This document shows positions 1 through 11,155 of a DNA stretch of 64,000 nucleotides, piece by piece (the stretch's first letter is position 1; every line of letters starts with the position of its first letter). The notes under the pieces are model-generated. The model made no database searches and was not told the DNA's origin. It saw only the letters and a list, made by a program, of their open reading frames with translations. The stretch lies in contig BSBN01000047.1 in NCBI GenBank assembly GCA_027924645.1, positions 8,680,001 through 8,744,000 of the forward strand, written 5' to 3'. The position numbers and the translations under genes were made by a program. Source of the stretch: Cunninghamia lanceolata (lineage: Eukaryota; Streptophyta; Pinopsida; Cupressales; Cupressaceae).

Positions 1-950
1 CCTAGCTTCTTTCACAACTCTTTGAATGTTGGTTATTGAATTATCTAATAAAATCTTATTCTTGGCTAGCATTGTCTTTAATTCTTCCAGTCTTTTTCCT
101 TCAAATTCATGCCTTACTTTTGTTTCTATGGGTTTCTCAAAAGATTCAAACTGATTACTTGCTGAATTTATTAATCCCTTCAAATGAATTGCTAGGGGCA
201 TGGATGAATCCCTCTTGTGGGTAGGTAGTAGCTTCTCCAAGATCCCAGATGCTTCATCAATCAGGTTACTATCCTTAGTAAGTGATTTCAACAATTCTTC
301 TTGAGCCTTTGCGTGAACAATTGAAGCCCACTTAAATTTTTGTGTTGGAGACATTGTGTCCAGATTTATTTGGTCCTGTAGTAATTCCAGTTCATCCCAA
401 TCTTGTTTCTCCTTTTCGAGCACTTCTTTTGCTGAAGCAACAATGTCTCTTGTCACCTTATCTTTACAAAGTGAGACTTTCTTTTTCTTTTCTCCTTCAA
501 TTGTGGCTTCTATGATGGATGAGCTCCTTATTCTTTTTCTGGGACTAGATGTTGGTCTCTCCTCTTCAAACCTCTTGTCTTTCCTTTCTGGAGTGCTTGT
601 GAACTTGGATCCTCCTGATTTGGTTTCTACCTTAATTATTCATCTGATGTTCTTTCTAATTGTTTAGGTTCCATCAACATACTGGAAGATAATTCTAAGA
701 AAGTCCCAAATTTGTCTTCTTTGGGATTAGTAGGATTACTTAGTAGTGTATCAGCTAACTCAGTCAAGACATCTTCTGCAACTTCATAACCTAGTACAGG
801 GACCCATACAGTTCTTGGTTCCATAGATTCCATAAAACATTTATCTTTATCCACCATGAATACAATGTCCTTTTCATACTTTGTTACCAATATCATAATA
901 TCCAGAACCTTGTTACCATTTTCTATTGAAAATCTCTGAAATAATTCCAT
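1..950 (-). pseudogene. NCOP-1 ORF2, middle and C-terminal part (broken)
   Basis: Minus-strand continuation of the 1157-1816 reading frame after a frameshift near 955. The open piece 950-636 starts MELFQRFSIENG and includes the motif TVWVPVLGYEVAEDVLTELA. Below 636 the frame continues with breaks as a Lys/Glu-rich, probably coiled-coil region down to base 1. This lower part aligns by eye with the NCOP-2 segment at 17016-17507: both share a pattern like AxAQEELLKS...ILEKLLP...LKGLINSASNQFE. That conservation between two elements supports it as real protein. Function unknown. It is truncated by the window edge. Confidence 0.6.
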
Positions 951-1156
951 AGGATTTTATTTTACATATCTGCATTACCCAAACTCTATAAATGATTTCT
1001 TATTTGAGCAGCTATAGAAATGTGGTCGAGCCAGATAACATTTCCTAGACTAGGTGACTCTTTTAGGAAGTAAAAGAGTAAACATATAATTAGAGTTCCA
1101 AATTTGAAAGGATAATTAGTTTCTTTTGCCCTTTTCAAATTCTCCATAAGTTCATT

Positions 1157-1816
1157 TCAAAGTAATTCACCAAGATCATAATAAGTATTATTTTTGAGCA
1201 TGTCATATGCTATGTATATGGATGATGCAGACACAAAATTTTCTTTCTTGGAGAAGTATATTTTGTATCCTATAATCATTGATGCAAATCTAACACCCAA
1301 ATCCCTGATGTGATCCACTGTAAGGACATTCTTCACAAGTTTGGCTCTTGTTAGCTGCATTACCACATTGTTCTTCATTTTCTTTATGCCTAGAACCCTT
1401 TCAGAGGAGCTCATATCAGTTACTACTTTAATGGCTTCTTTGGTTATCAAATAGGGTTCATCAAGCCATAAAAATTCATCATGAATTCTTCTTAGAACAA
1501 GCTTGGCCCATGCATCAATCAGAATTGTGGGAAAGTCCAACCAAGTGTCAAATTTCTTTTCTCCTAGGACTTTGTAATCATATTTCAGAACAATGTCCAC
1601 AGTAGTCAGTTCGTCCAAATATAGTTTTCTTAACTTCATATGATCATATTGTTCTAATCTTTTATGAATGTATGCCCTAATATCTTCCAAAAGCAAGACC
1701 CCTTGTGGAGTAATTGAGAATGCCCCAGATAGATCATTTTTTAGTAATTTGAAGAATTGTTTCTTAAACTTGGGGTGAGACATTTTTCCTATCTTGATTA
1801 CATGAGGAGTAAACAT
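1157..1816 (-). CDS. NCOP-1 ORF2, N-terminal conserved domain
   Basis: A 219-codon open frame starting with ATG in an A-rich context. The first ~65 residues (KFKKQFFKLLKNDLSGAF...GVLLLEDIRAYIH) are clearly homologous to the NCOP-2 piece at 23361-23577. Residues ~95-140 contain LIDAWAKLV...EPYLITKEAIKVVTDM, a pattern with a distant counterpart in NCOP-3 (GPFIVQITPKAIRDMMSM). The frame ends at a TGA, but the same frame continues past it into a hydrophobic stretch (FGTLIICLLFYFLKESPS) that NCOP-3 also has a version of. The original protein was therefore longer. The 'ITxEAI' pattern resembles plant 'putative transposon protein' families; I cannot name a function. A ~200 bp spacer and the CHR-1 LTR separate it from gag. 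Confidence 0.65.
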   Translation of the reverse strand: MFTPHVIKIGKMSHPKFKKQFFKLLKNDLSGAFSITPQGVLLLEDIRAYIHKRLEQYDHMKLRKLYLDELTTVDIVLKYDYKVLGEKKFDTWLDFPTILIDAWAKLVLRRIHDEFLWLDEPYLITKEAIKVVTDMSSSERVLGIKKMKNNVVMQLTRAKLVKNVLTVDHIRDLGVRFASMIIGYKIYFSKKENFVSASSIYIAYDMLKNNTYYDLGELL

Positions 1817-4800
1817 TTTTTAGAATAGTTTAATTTTCACAGTAGGGTTTCAAATTGCAAATACCTCTTTCACCAGAGTAGGGTTTCCTTGATCCAAAAT
1901 TTTCCAAACCCTTCAAATCTTGGTTGTTGTGGCTCAAAGTCTGTTTTGATCTCTCTAAATGCTTGATAGCTTCGAGTGTAAAGTGATTTGAGATCAAACA
2001 ATTTTCCTTTTATCTGTGAGGCCTACCTTTTTCATTCCCGTACATTTGACTATTTACTTTACTGTTGCTGATACATTTAGACTTGTGGGACTATTGATCT
2101 CGAATTCTCAAACTATTAGACTTTATGATGTTATGGGAAAACTAATTGGGTGATGTTAGATAGCTGCTTTATATTATGATGTTAGATAGAAAATTGTTTT
2201 GTGATTCAATCTTGGGAATGGATGTTTGAAATGCGGTATTTAGGATCTAATTGTAATGTGAATTCCTTTATGCTTATGTGAACTTGTGATATTTTATGCA
2301 AGTGAATGTTTTAATTTGCTTCGGCTATTATATATATGTGGAATTAACTTTGCAGTTGAGTGTGCAGGTATTTCTAACAAGCCATAGAAATTGGAGATCA
2401 TCCCACACACATTGTTGTTATCCCCTGTGAAGCCGATCTAGTTCCACGAGGAACCAAGATCAACTCTGTGTATGATGAAATTCTATAATGTTGATTTGCA
2501 TGTTGTTAATCGGGCCAAGTCTACCCCTCTTTTAATTTGAATTATAATTGGTGTTGTAAGAATTTTGTCTTTAAATTTTATTTTTTTAAAATTTTAAATT
2601 TGGAGACCCTTTTCATGTGCTTTAACTTGACCCTGGGTGCTCAAACTAGGCTAAACTTGACCCTGGGTTGTAACCCTTGGGTCTAGGGACCTTTTTGACT
2701 TGGGTAACCCTTAGTAAACCTCCATATGGTCACATTAAATTCACCCTGAAGTTAAGTGACGAAATTGGAGGCATGGGAGGGAGAGTATGAGTGGTCCCAA
2801 CACTCAACCCCATCCCTTTCCACTTCCCAAGGTTGGAGATATCTCCAAGACCCACCAATTGTGGAGGACCTAACTCTAAGTCTCTCTCACAATTGGTGAG
2901 GATACCTTGGAGTTGTGTGGTCCCTCTTGGGAGGAAAGGAAGGGGACACATGTGTCACCCATTCCCTCTTAAGCTCCACTTTTCACTCCCACATGTTTGA
3001 GAGAGGACAAGTGGAAGGGATGAGAGAGACTTGGGGATGGGTGAGTGACATGTGTCAACACCCATCCCATGGGTCTTGCTTGTAGTGGGAAGGAAGAGTG
3101 AGGAGGTGACAAGTGTCACCTCCCCATTCCTCAAAGCTCATGGGTTGAGCTTATTTTAATCCCACTTGAAGAAGGTTATGGGTTGTTGAATTTTTGGATA
3201 ATTTTATTGTTTGAATTTTATTTTGGGTAAAAAGATAGAGACAGTTTTATGGCTTATGTTGGAGGATTTGGAGAAGCTCTACATCAACCATCTTCCATAA
3301 TTGGGCTTTTAAAGGTTGGCTTCAAGGCTAAGGCCTTCCCTTTGTATTTTAGTTTGCTTGCATGATGCATATGTGTGAGATTTATTTTCTTGAGTTTTTA
3401 TTGTTATTGTGGGGAAAATTTGTAGGGTGTTGTAAGAGCCTCTCGCACTTGGGAGAAGATTCTCAACAAGTGTGGGGTAGGGGAGGAGTGAACCTCCTCA
3501 GGGTCATTACCTTGTTTTTGTGGTGTTGTAAGCCTTGAGGGCAATATATGAGATTTTGAGCAATATGGGAAATGGCTTGAGAGCTAAAATGGAAACTTGT
3601 GGAAATTGTGTTTAAATGTGATGGCTAGAGGCCTTATGAGGTTTTTGTATTGGGATATTTGTAGGAGTGGCACTCTTGAGTTGAGTGTGTCCACTCCCCT
3701 ACCCCTTTGAACTCACCCTAGTTGAGTTCTTGTGTTGTGATTATCCATGGGTGTAAAATTGTGTTGGTTGTTGGAATGCCTTGTTGTGAAGTGGAATGAA
3801 TTCCCAAGTGTGTGGATGACCTCCCTAGCTTGGGGGTGACCCTCTTGTGGGTCTATGGTAGGGAGGAGAACAAGATGTGTGGTTTTCTTTCCCCTAGTTG
3901 TGATATGCAGGTTCATTGGAGCTATGTTGTGAAGTTGGAGAAAACTCCTTGTTCTTGGAATTGCTATTTTATTTTCCTTTTCTCTTTTAACTCTTGAGAG
4001 AGAGCTTGGCCTACTTAGGATTTTATTTCTTTGTTAGTTTTCAAAGATGAGAACATGGTTCTCTCTTTTGTTGTAAAAATATATTTTCTTAGTTTGTGTG
4101 TAAGCTATTTTCAATTGCAATAGCAAGTTAAAAATGGTTGATTTTAATGTTTTTCATTCAAGGAAAGTTGAAGGAAGAAAATTTGTGTTTAAAATCTTTC
4201 TTCATTTGTATGTAAATTTTTATAAATATCAAATAGAAAGGTTGTGATTTTAATTTTGAGACAAACAAAAAAAATTGTATTTAGTCCTTATGAGTGAGAA
4301 AATTAGTTGTTGTTGTGTATTATAAGTAAATTATTTATTTGCATTTGTTTTCTTCCCTTAAAAAAAAGAAAAAGAAAATATCATTATTACAATGATTATA
4401 TTTTAAGAATGAGTTCTTGCCTTATAGAAAATTGATAAAAGAAAATAGTTATATATCTTTGTGTAATTGTTTAAAAAGAAAACTTGTATGAGATTTTAAA
4501 AAAAAAAATTATAGTTGAATATATATATAAAAGGTGCATTTGAATATATGTATTATATGAAATTAAATATAAACTGATTTTTTTATTTCTGTCTAACAAA
4601 ATTTATTGACAGTAATAAGTATACACATTATATATATATATTATATAAACTATGATTTTAATTTAATAGTGCTTGTTGTGTGTGTGTGTGTATATATATA
4701 TATAAATTTAAAATATTAAATAAAACTCATTGAAGAAAATAAATGACTACTGTGTAAAAAAGTTGAACTGTTCACAGTTTTTAATAAACAAAAAAAAATG

Positions 4801-4850
4801 AATGAAAGGGTAGGGGGGTTTGAAACCCCACACCGTCGCTGTTATGCATT

Positions 4851-4931
4851 GGGTGTGGGGAGGGGGTGGAGCCCCCACCCACATCCCACATAGTGGGGTG
4901 TGGGTGGGGGCTCCGCCCCCTCCCCACACCC
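4851..4931. repeat. GC-rich inverted repeat inside the CHR-1 LTR
   Basis: Two 38-base arms (4851-4888 and 4894-4931) are reverse complements with about 2 mismatches and a 5-base spacer. The core reads GGGGAGGGGGTGGAGCCCCC. It could form a long, very stable hairpin. The equivalent place in the CHR-2 LTR (19860-19925) has the left arm but not the matching right arm, so the inversion is specific to CHR-1. It lies in a ~350 bp GC-rich island within an otherwise AT-rich LTR. Confidence 0.85.
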
Positions 4932-5259
4932 CCCACTACTTCTAAACCTCGCACCCCCCACTCCCATGCAGACTGCGCCACCAAACATGCCACCGTCAAA
5001 CCCTCCTCTGCTATCCCTTCCTCCGTAGCCCCTCTCTGCGGCCCTCTCACCATCGGCCCCTCCAATGGAGCCGCTACCACTAGATCTCCACTGACGGTCC
5101 TCCATCAAATGCCACCGGTCCTCCATCAAACACCACCGCCTCTCCTCTTCCTCACAGCACCGCCTCCATGGCTGCAACACACATAAACTTAGGGTTAGCA
5201 TTTTACACAAAAGAATATAATATATAATTTAAAAGAGCATTTCTATTAACACATTAAAA

Positions 5260-5262
<3 letters not shown>

Positions 5263-5326
<64 letters not shown>
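5263..5326. repeat. (TA)n microsatellite
   Basis: Uninterrupted alternating AT for about 64 bases inside the CHR-1 LTR. CHR-2 has only a short TA run at the matching point (about 19213-19231), so the tract is length-variable. Confidence 0.95.
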
Positions 5327-5327
<1 letters not shown>

Positions 5328-6030
5328 CCATCATATGCATTTCATATGTGGCCATTAAACCTGCAACCAAAAACACAAGAAAACTAAGAATGAGAAAATG
5401 AGAAAAAAGAGAAAGAAAGATAAAAGTGAAAACAAAGAGGAGAAAAAGCATGAGTTTTAAAAAAAATAGGGCTAGGGTTTTTGCAATAAAGAAAATAATA
5501 TTTTAATGTTGGAGAAATTTTAGGGCAAGGGAAAATTAAATATTCTTTAAAAAAAAATTAAATTCCCCTCTTGTTATTAGTTTTGTTCATGGTTTTAAGT
5601 TGGGTAATTATATAGGGAATTTTGGGATAATTAATTAAATGGTAAAACTTTATTCCTTTTTAAAATATTATTTTTATTTGTTAGTGGAAGTTAAAATAGA
5701 TTTGATCACGATAGCGGAATTTATTTGATTTAACTAAATTTTATAAAATTTGAATATTGTGAGGTATTTATTTTAAACAAACGGGTTACATCTTAGATTG
5801 TGAAATCTAACTCTACGAGAACGATTTGAACCACACGCTATTAATTAAAATTTAATAATCTTTAAATTCCTTTGGGCCAATTTATTTAATGAAATTAAAT
5901 TAGATGTTGATTTAAACCCAGATCGGATACCTAGCAAACCTTTTTAATAGAAGTTAGTAAATCTAGTTTCTGAGATTTGATCTACCAAGAAATTAGGAAT
6001 AATGTAAACAACGCAGAGATAACTCTAATT

Positions 6031-6205
6031 GATAGAGAACGTGAAGGAGAACAAATTGATTGAGCTTTGTTGAAAAATATTTAAAATTATCGAAAACGTG
6101 AAGGAGAACAAATTGATCAAACTTTGTTGAAAAACATATAAATTGTAGAAAACGTGAAGGAGAACAAATTGATCAAACTGTGTTGAAAAATGTTCAATTA
6201 ACTTA
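6031..6205 (+). repeat. Tandem repeat of about 57 bp, three copies, in the CHR-1 LTR
   Basis: Units share GAACGTGAAGGAGAACAAAT followed by TGATCAAACTTTGTTGAAAA. The GTG of the core recurs at 6041, 6098 and 6154, giving periods of 57 and 56. A degraded version with two to three copies is visible on the opposite strand in CHR-2 (about 18635-18780), so the array predates the split of the two copies. Confidence 0.85.
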
Positions 6206-7000
6206 ATCAACTGAATTACCAATTCATCTAGTGAGACGTAGGTAATTTATTAATCCAAATCAGTAAACCTCTTGATCAAATTAGTTTTAGTACAATAAAC
6301 CCTACTCACGCTCGTGAGGCATTATGCTGCCCGATTTTCTCAGAATTTAGGGTTTAGTTAGGTTAGTGAAGTTTAACCCTGTTTGGGATTATACTATTGT
6401 TTTCACCAAGTATTGTCATTTGATTTTGGTATTTTATCATCCTCTCATGCATTTGATTTTTGGCTATTGATTTTGACTTACGTCAAAATCCCTTCATTCA
6501 CATAGGTTGACTTAGGGTTTTGATCGTTGATCCTAACCCTATTGGTGACGTTAACCACGTCGCAATGACCCCCTAGTTGGCCTTTATTGCATTTGGTATG
6601 TGCATGTGTACGTATTACCCTGCATTCAACTATTTTATTTACGCCTTAAGCGTAACGCCACCGAGCACACTTACGTGTGCGAGGGGGTTTCTAGGGAAGC
6701 GCAATTTTTTTTTTTGATATTTCATGTCATGACCACATGCCAAATGTGGAAATGACACGTGTGATGCGTGTTGTGACCACATGGAAAATGTGGGCATGAC
6801 ATTATCCTCCGCACGATGTGACCTAGATGTCATTAAATGCCTATTTCAAAAAAGTTGTTAAAACCCTTTGCTGTAAAACACACTCAATTGGTGTGTCACA
6901 TTAGATTCCATGATACATCTTCGTGCCAGACTCTGGAACCCAATTTTGGCTAGGGGATTTGAATTTTCTATGTTGCTCCCCCTGAGCTAGAGTTCTCAAT

Positions 7001-7275
7001 TTACTTCTCGAAGGAGGTGTCTGCACCGAATAGTGGTGTAGATTGATCTCTGATTTCAATTACTCCTTTCTTGATCCATACCTTGTTCATTTCTTTCTTG
7101 GTTTCAACTAGATCAACATTTTCTTTTCCCTTGTCATTTCTCTACTCTATTTTCCTTTCTTCAAAATAGTGATTTCTCTTCTCATCCTTGCTTCTGCAAA
7201 ACCTTGAAACATGTCCAAGTTTGTTGCAATTGTAGCACACCGCATTCTTTTGACCTTGATTCCTTTCATTGATTG
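7001..7275 (-). pseudogene. gag: NCOP-1 gag-like gene, C-terminal part (downstream of NTAT-1)
   Basis: Continuation of the gag-like gene split by NTAT-1. The minus strand encodes one more CCHC zinc knuckle, CYNCNKLGHVSRFC, followed by a Lys/Glu-rich tail with NKVWIKKGVIE. NCOP-2 has the same order (CYNCNRSGHITKFC, then SKIWVKKS). In known SIRE-type Copia gags a 'VWV(P/R)K' motif follows the knuckles in the same way. At least one in-frame stop lies in the tail and the frame ends at a TAA around 7001-7003. A CCCCCTGAGC stretch follows, in reverse orientation. Confidence 0.75.
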
Positions 7276-7280
7276 GTTTT

Positions 7281-8318
7281 TGTAATGGGTAAAATGGGAT
7301 AATAAAATGAATTACAAAAACCCAATAACATTAATGAAATGTAGTAAAGAAGATTAAAATAAGGAAGTGATACTTACAACCTTTCTTACCTCGCGATTTC
7401 CATTGTTCACCTATTCCTGTTTGATCTTCAGTGGTGAATGCATCCCTCAGGAATCTTGCTTCCTTGCTTTAATTCCTCAAGATGGCAAAAGAGAAATGGC
7501 TCGAATACTTGTTGTGTTAAAGGTGAGCTTCAACACAATATGGAATGGATAATGAATGGTGTGAAAGTGGGGGTGCCAATGGCACGCTATGGATTCTACA
7601 ACATAAGTTTACTTGAAAGCTTGTTGATATGTGAAATAGAAGAAGAGGGTTGTATTTATAGACTCACGAGAGAGAGGATCAACGGTGTAGAAGAAATAAG
7701 ATCAATGGTTGAGAAACCTTGAGAGGATGTGCGCAAATAGAAAGAAGACAAGTGTCATAGAAAAAGCTATTCTCTTTGAGTTAACTTCTTTCATGACAAA
7801 GATAAGATACAAAATTAGAATGTTTTATTCTAATTTAAGAGTTGTTGATAAAAACAAGGCTGTTTTAAATCAATAACTCAACTTTTGATTTTGCATGACA
7901 AGGAAGATTTATTTTTAGAAGATTTGGAAGATATGAAAGCGAATTAAATAAATAAATTTATTTAATTACTTGCACATGATTTGGAAGAATAAATAAAATA
8001 TTTAATTATATTTTATTTTTGGAGAGTGAGAGGATTTAAATAAATTTAAATGATTTATTTAAATTTGAAGGAATAGACTTGACTTAATTAAATAATTTAG
8101 AATTATTTAATTGCTTGGAAGAATTTAAATAAATAAAGGATTTTATTTAATTTTGACTTTAGAAGAGATAATTAAATATTTTGATATTTAATTAATTTAG
8201 AAGAACATGAATCGAATAAATAAATTTAATTATTTATTTATTGATAGAGGAAGGTAGACTTAAATAAATATTAAAAATATTTATTTAGACAAAGTCGTGT
8301 CATTTTTAGGTGTATACA
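7281..8318 (-). repeat. NTAT-1 3' LTR
   Basis: In element sense it begins TGTATACACCTAAAAATGAC and ends ACCCATTACA. It is a direct repeat of 27276-28315 with only scattered substitutions and short indels. The distal third is very AT-rich (AAATAAATATT-type runs). Small open frames on the plus strand at 7367-7722 are incidental. Confidence 0.93.
7653..7660 (-). promoter_or_regulatory. TATA box of the NTAT-1 3' LTR
   Basis: The minus strand reads TATAAATA in the context GAGTCTATAAATACAACCC. The same box occurs in the 5' LTR (27651-27658) and in TAT-1 (52455-52462). Confidence 0.65.
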
Positions 8319-8333
8319 TGTTGCCCCTCTTTG
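8319..8333 (-). other. NTAT-1 polypurine tract (plus-strand primer site)
   Basis: The minus strand reads CAAAGAGGGGCAACA immediately before the LTR start TGTATACACC. TAT-1 has CAAAGAGGGGAAAA at the same place (53275-53288). Confidence 0.8.
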
Positions 8334-11155
8334 ATGCAATGTGTTTTATCATGTTGTTTCAAAGAATAAGATTGTCTGAAAATGATACATGCCCCAATTT
8401 GCCCCTGGTACAAGTTTAATGATGATGGGATGCCCCCTCGGGAGATTGAATGGGAAGAAGGCAGAAGGCGTGAGACGGATAATCTCATGAAGAAGAAGGT
8501 GGAAGATAGGCTAGGATGAAGAAAAAATGGTTTGAAGAAAGAGCTGAATGATACGCAATGCAAGATAAAATGATAACACACACAAGCAATTAAGCAAGTA
8601 TGCACAAATGATATAAGAACAAACAAGGTATTGCCCCTATCAAGCGGTAAACCAATGATATACTAATAATGATTTACAACAGTGTTGTCATGGAAGGGAA
8701 TGATAGATCCCTAGAGCAACACGAAGGATAGTGTCTAGTTTTAGGAAATGAAGCATGTCGTGTAAGACACGTGTATTGGTCTGATTTCGACAATGCTACA
8801 TCCTGTATAAGACAAATGTTTGATTATAACTGATTGAGTTGGTTTATGACCAGACAAGGATCAAGACCACTAATTGTGATTGGATCATTTGACAATATTG
8901 ACTTGACTTGATTGGTATGGATTTAAGGATAGACTTGCATTTTGATCACTGCTCAGATTGATAGCTAGAACTATTAAGGAGAGATATGAAGACAGATAGA
9001 AATTTGATCGATAGAAGAATGACTTGATAGAAGAAATCACAAGCTTTTATTTGTAAACATTGATTCTCTGCATATAATTTTATTGCATGGGATATGGATA
9101 CAGATATGGATATGAAATGCAATTAGATATGTTATGGATATGGATATTTGTCATCTTGATATTGCAAGTATTTTGAAGTGCTTTGTTTCATCATTGGGCT
9201 TTTAAAATGTTGTAAGAAAATACAAGCATCTAGGTATAATTAAACCGAGATGACCTGAGTATCGCTTACATGGATTTTGATTTAGCAAGTTGATACAAGC
9301 ATCTAGTCAAAATTGAATCTAGATGACCTGAATATTTCTTACATTTCAACAAACAAGGATTGCCCCTTTTCATGCTTAGACCTTTGAAAGTCCTCGATGA
9401 TCTTTTACTGATCATGTCGTTAGACAAAAGTCGTCACATTACTAAAGTTTGATCCACAAATAGCAGACAAAAAAAATGATTATGCCCCCATCATAGCATC
9501 TCTAGCTTTTGGCATCCTTGAGTAGCATAGAAAGACATAATAACAAAAATCAAGACTCTCTAACTTCACCTTTTCACAAAACATTGTTGCATTAGATGTG
9601 CTTTCTTGCCATAGTATTGATAAAATTATTTTGATGTGTTTTGGTCCTTGTTTGTTTTGCTTTGGAAAGGTTGATGTTTTGCGTCAAGACTTTTGTTTGG
9701 AAACACGTTTTGCTACACGTGCTTGCATTTGGTGAAAGGTACAGACGTGGACAGACTGGAGGATAGGCAATAAGGTAGGGAATGGATGGGTAGCAAAGCC
9801 TCGGGGGTACATTGATGATGGCCTTGCCTACATGATGACTTAGAGGCAACGTAGTTCGGGGTGAACCTTGTGATACTGAGATATGGACTGGATGAGACAC
9901 GATAGGGAACATATATGGATCAGGTATGGAATAGATATGGACCAAATATGGATTAGATGATACTGATGACAAGGAAACACCACGGATAGGTAGATGCATG
10001 GGTGATAAGGAATGAAATGCACACGGAAGAGGGCAAGGATGTGATCGCCAAGGACTAAGTCGCATAGGAATAACATGCCCCATTGTAGGTAGAGTACTTA
10101 GGATTTTTCATGACAATGCTTAAGACGAAGGAAGAGGATGAGAGGATAATGAAGGATTTGTGTGGTTTGGAGGGATAAGGTATGTCAAGATCCATTCAAA
10201 AACATTTGTCAAAATTGTTCCCCCAATCTTTATCAAGATCAAAAATAGAGGAAAGGAAGATTTAGGATGGATGGACACGACATGATAGGTATGTAATGGA
10301 TAGAAATAGGAGGATAGGATAGGAAATAGTACGGAAGGAAATGGTAGGAGAAAAGTAATATGCCGATGAGACAAGGCGCCCCCAAGTGTAGGTGATGTAG
10401 GAGATCAACTTACACATGATGCCTGTTTGCTAGGTTTTCATCATGGTACTTATCCAAGGCGCTTGTTTACCATATTTTCACCATTGAACGAAGCGATTTC
10501 TATTTTTTTTAACCTTTTTGATAGGATATGACAAGTGGAAATGGATAAGAGGGGTTCAAGTGTCTAGTTCCATGGAAGGTGATAGTCCCTCTAGAAGGAT
10601 GTCGTCGCATGGACTACGTCAAGTGTCACTATACTCATAGATGTTGGTAGGGGATTGCATGAAAAGTGAGATGGAGTAGGTAGATAGTCGATTATGATAT
10701 GGATTATGGATTATGGATGGAAGGATAATGGATTATGATGTGAATTACAGATGGAAGGCTTATGCAAAAGCATGGACCATGGGAATAGGATAGGGAAGAT
10801 ATGTAGGATAATAGTTGAAGGAAGGGGAGATGGAGGTATGTGGAAATGTTTTGGATTGGAAGGGGATCATGACCAACAGTTGCACATACTGTGATAAACA
10901 TTGAAGCTAATGATAGGAAGGTGGTGTAGGAAGCAATGGAGAGTTTTGCTTGGTGGATGAATGATTTAGGAATTTAGGGACCCACATAGACTTCGTATTG
11001 TTCTAATTTTTGTTTGTCATGTGGGATGGAAGGATTGGAGATTTGTGGATGGAATGAAAGATAGTGGATGGTTGGAATTCTTGAGAGGTGGATGCCTCAT
11101 GTAACTTTAAGGCTTTTTTCTTAGGTACCCAAACCATTTTGCTTTTAAATTGTAC
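8334..11155 (-). other. NTAT-1 long 3' untranslated region
   Basis: 2.8 kb between the broken ORF and the 3' LTR with no supportable gene. Contents seen: a roughly 75-bp tandem duplication at about 9222-9345 (ACAAGCATCTAG...GATGACCTGA repeated), repeated GGATATGGAT-like runs near 9090-9150 and 9880-9970, and a block at 10435-10487 shared with TAT-1. Frames open on the minus strand here (for example 9592-10083) are Pro/Ser/His-rich translations of AT- and GGAT-rich sequence with no domain. Confidence 0.7.
10435..10487 (-). promoter_or_regulatory. 3' UTR block conserved between NTAT-1 and TAT-1
   Basis: The plus strand has CATGGTACTTATCCAAGGC preceded by TTTTCAT, then a spaced second copy of TTTTCACCATTG. 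TAT-1 at 55989-56039 has the same arrangement. Both lie 3' of the last coding frame and 5' of the 3' LTR. Shared non-coding sequence in otherwise diverged elements suggests an RNA signal, possibly for packaging, processing or plus-strand priming; that role is inference. Confidence 0.6.

Larger units (their letters stand above)
2015..6801 (+). mobile_element. CHR-1, solo LTR of a chromovirus-type Ty3/gypsy element
   Basis: The 4,787 bp unit begins TGTGAGGCCTAC and ends GTGGGCATGACA, giving standard TG...CA termini. It is flanked on both sides by TTATC (2010-2014 and 6802-6806), a 5-bp target duplication. No internal region is present, so it is a solo LTR left by LTR-LTR recombination. It is homologous end to end, in opposite orientation, to 18185-22766. 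There the LTR follows an integrase C-terminus and polypurine tract, which fixes the orientation and family. Inside are AT-rich runs, a GC-rich island, a (TA)n tract and a 57-bp tandem repeat. Short open frames within it (for example around 2730-3000 and 4747-5210) look like chance frames in biased sequence. Confidence 0.93.

Noticed and set aside
2730..5210. Several overlapping open frames of 60-120 codons on both strands inside the CHR-1 LTR, some Pro-rich
   Set aside because: They lie wholly within an LTR defined by TG/CA ends and a target duplication, follow the GC-rich inverted repeat, and are not conserved in the CHR-2 copy.
8334..11155. Minus-strand frames of up to 163 codons as possible genes
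   Set aside because: Composition is dictated by GGAT/ATGG-rich repeats, there is no domain, and the position is the element 3' UTR.
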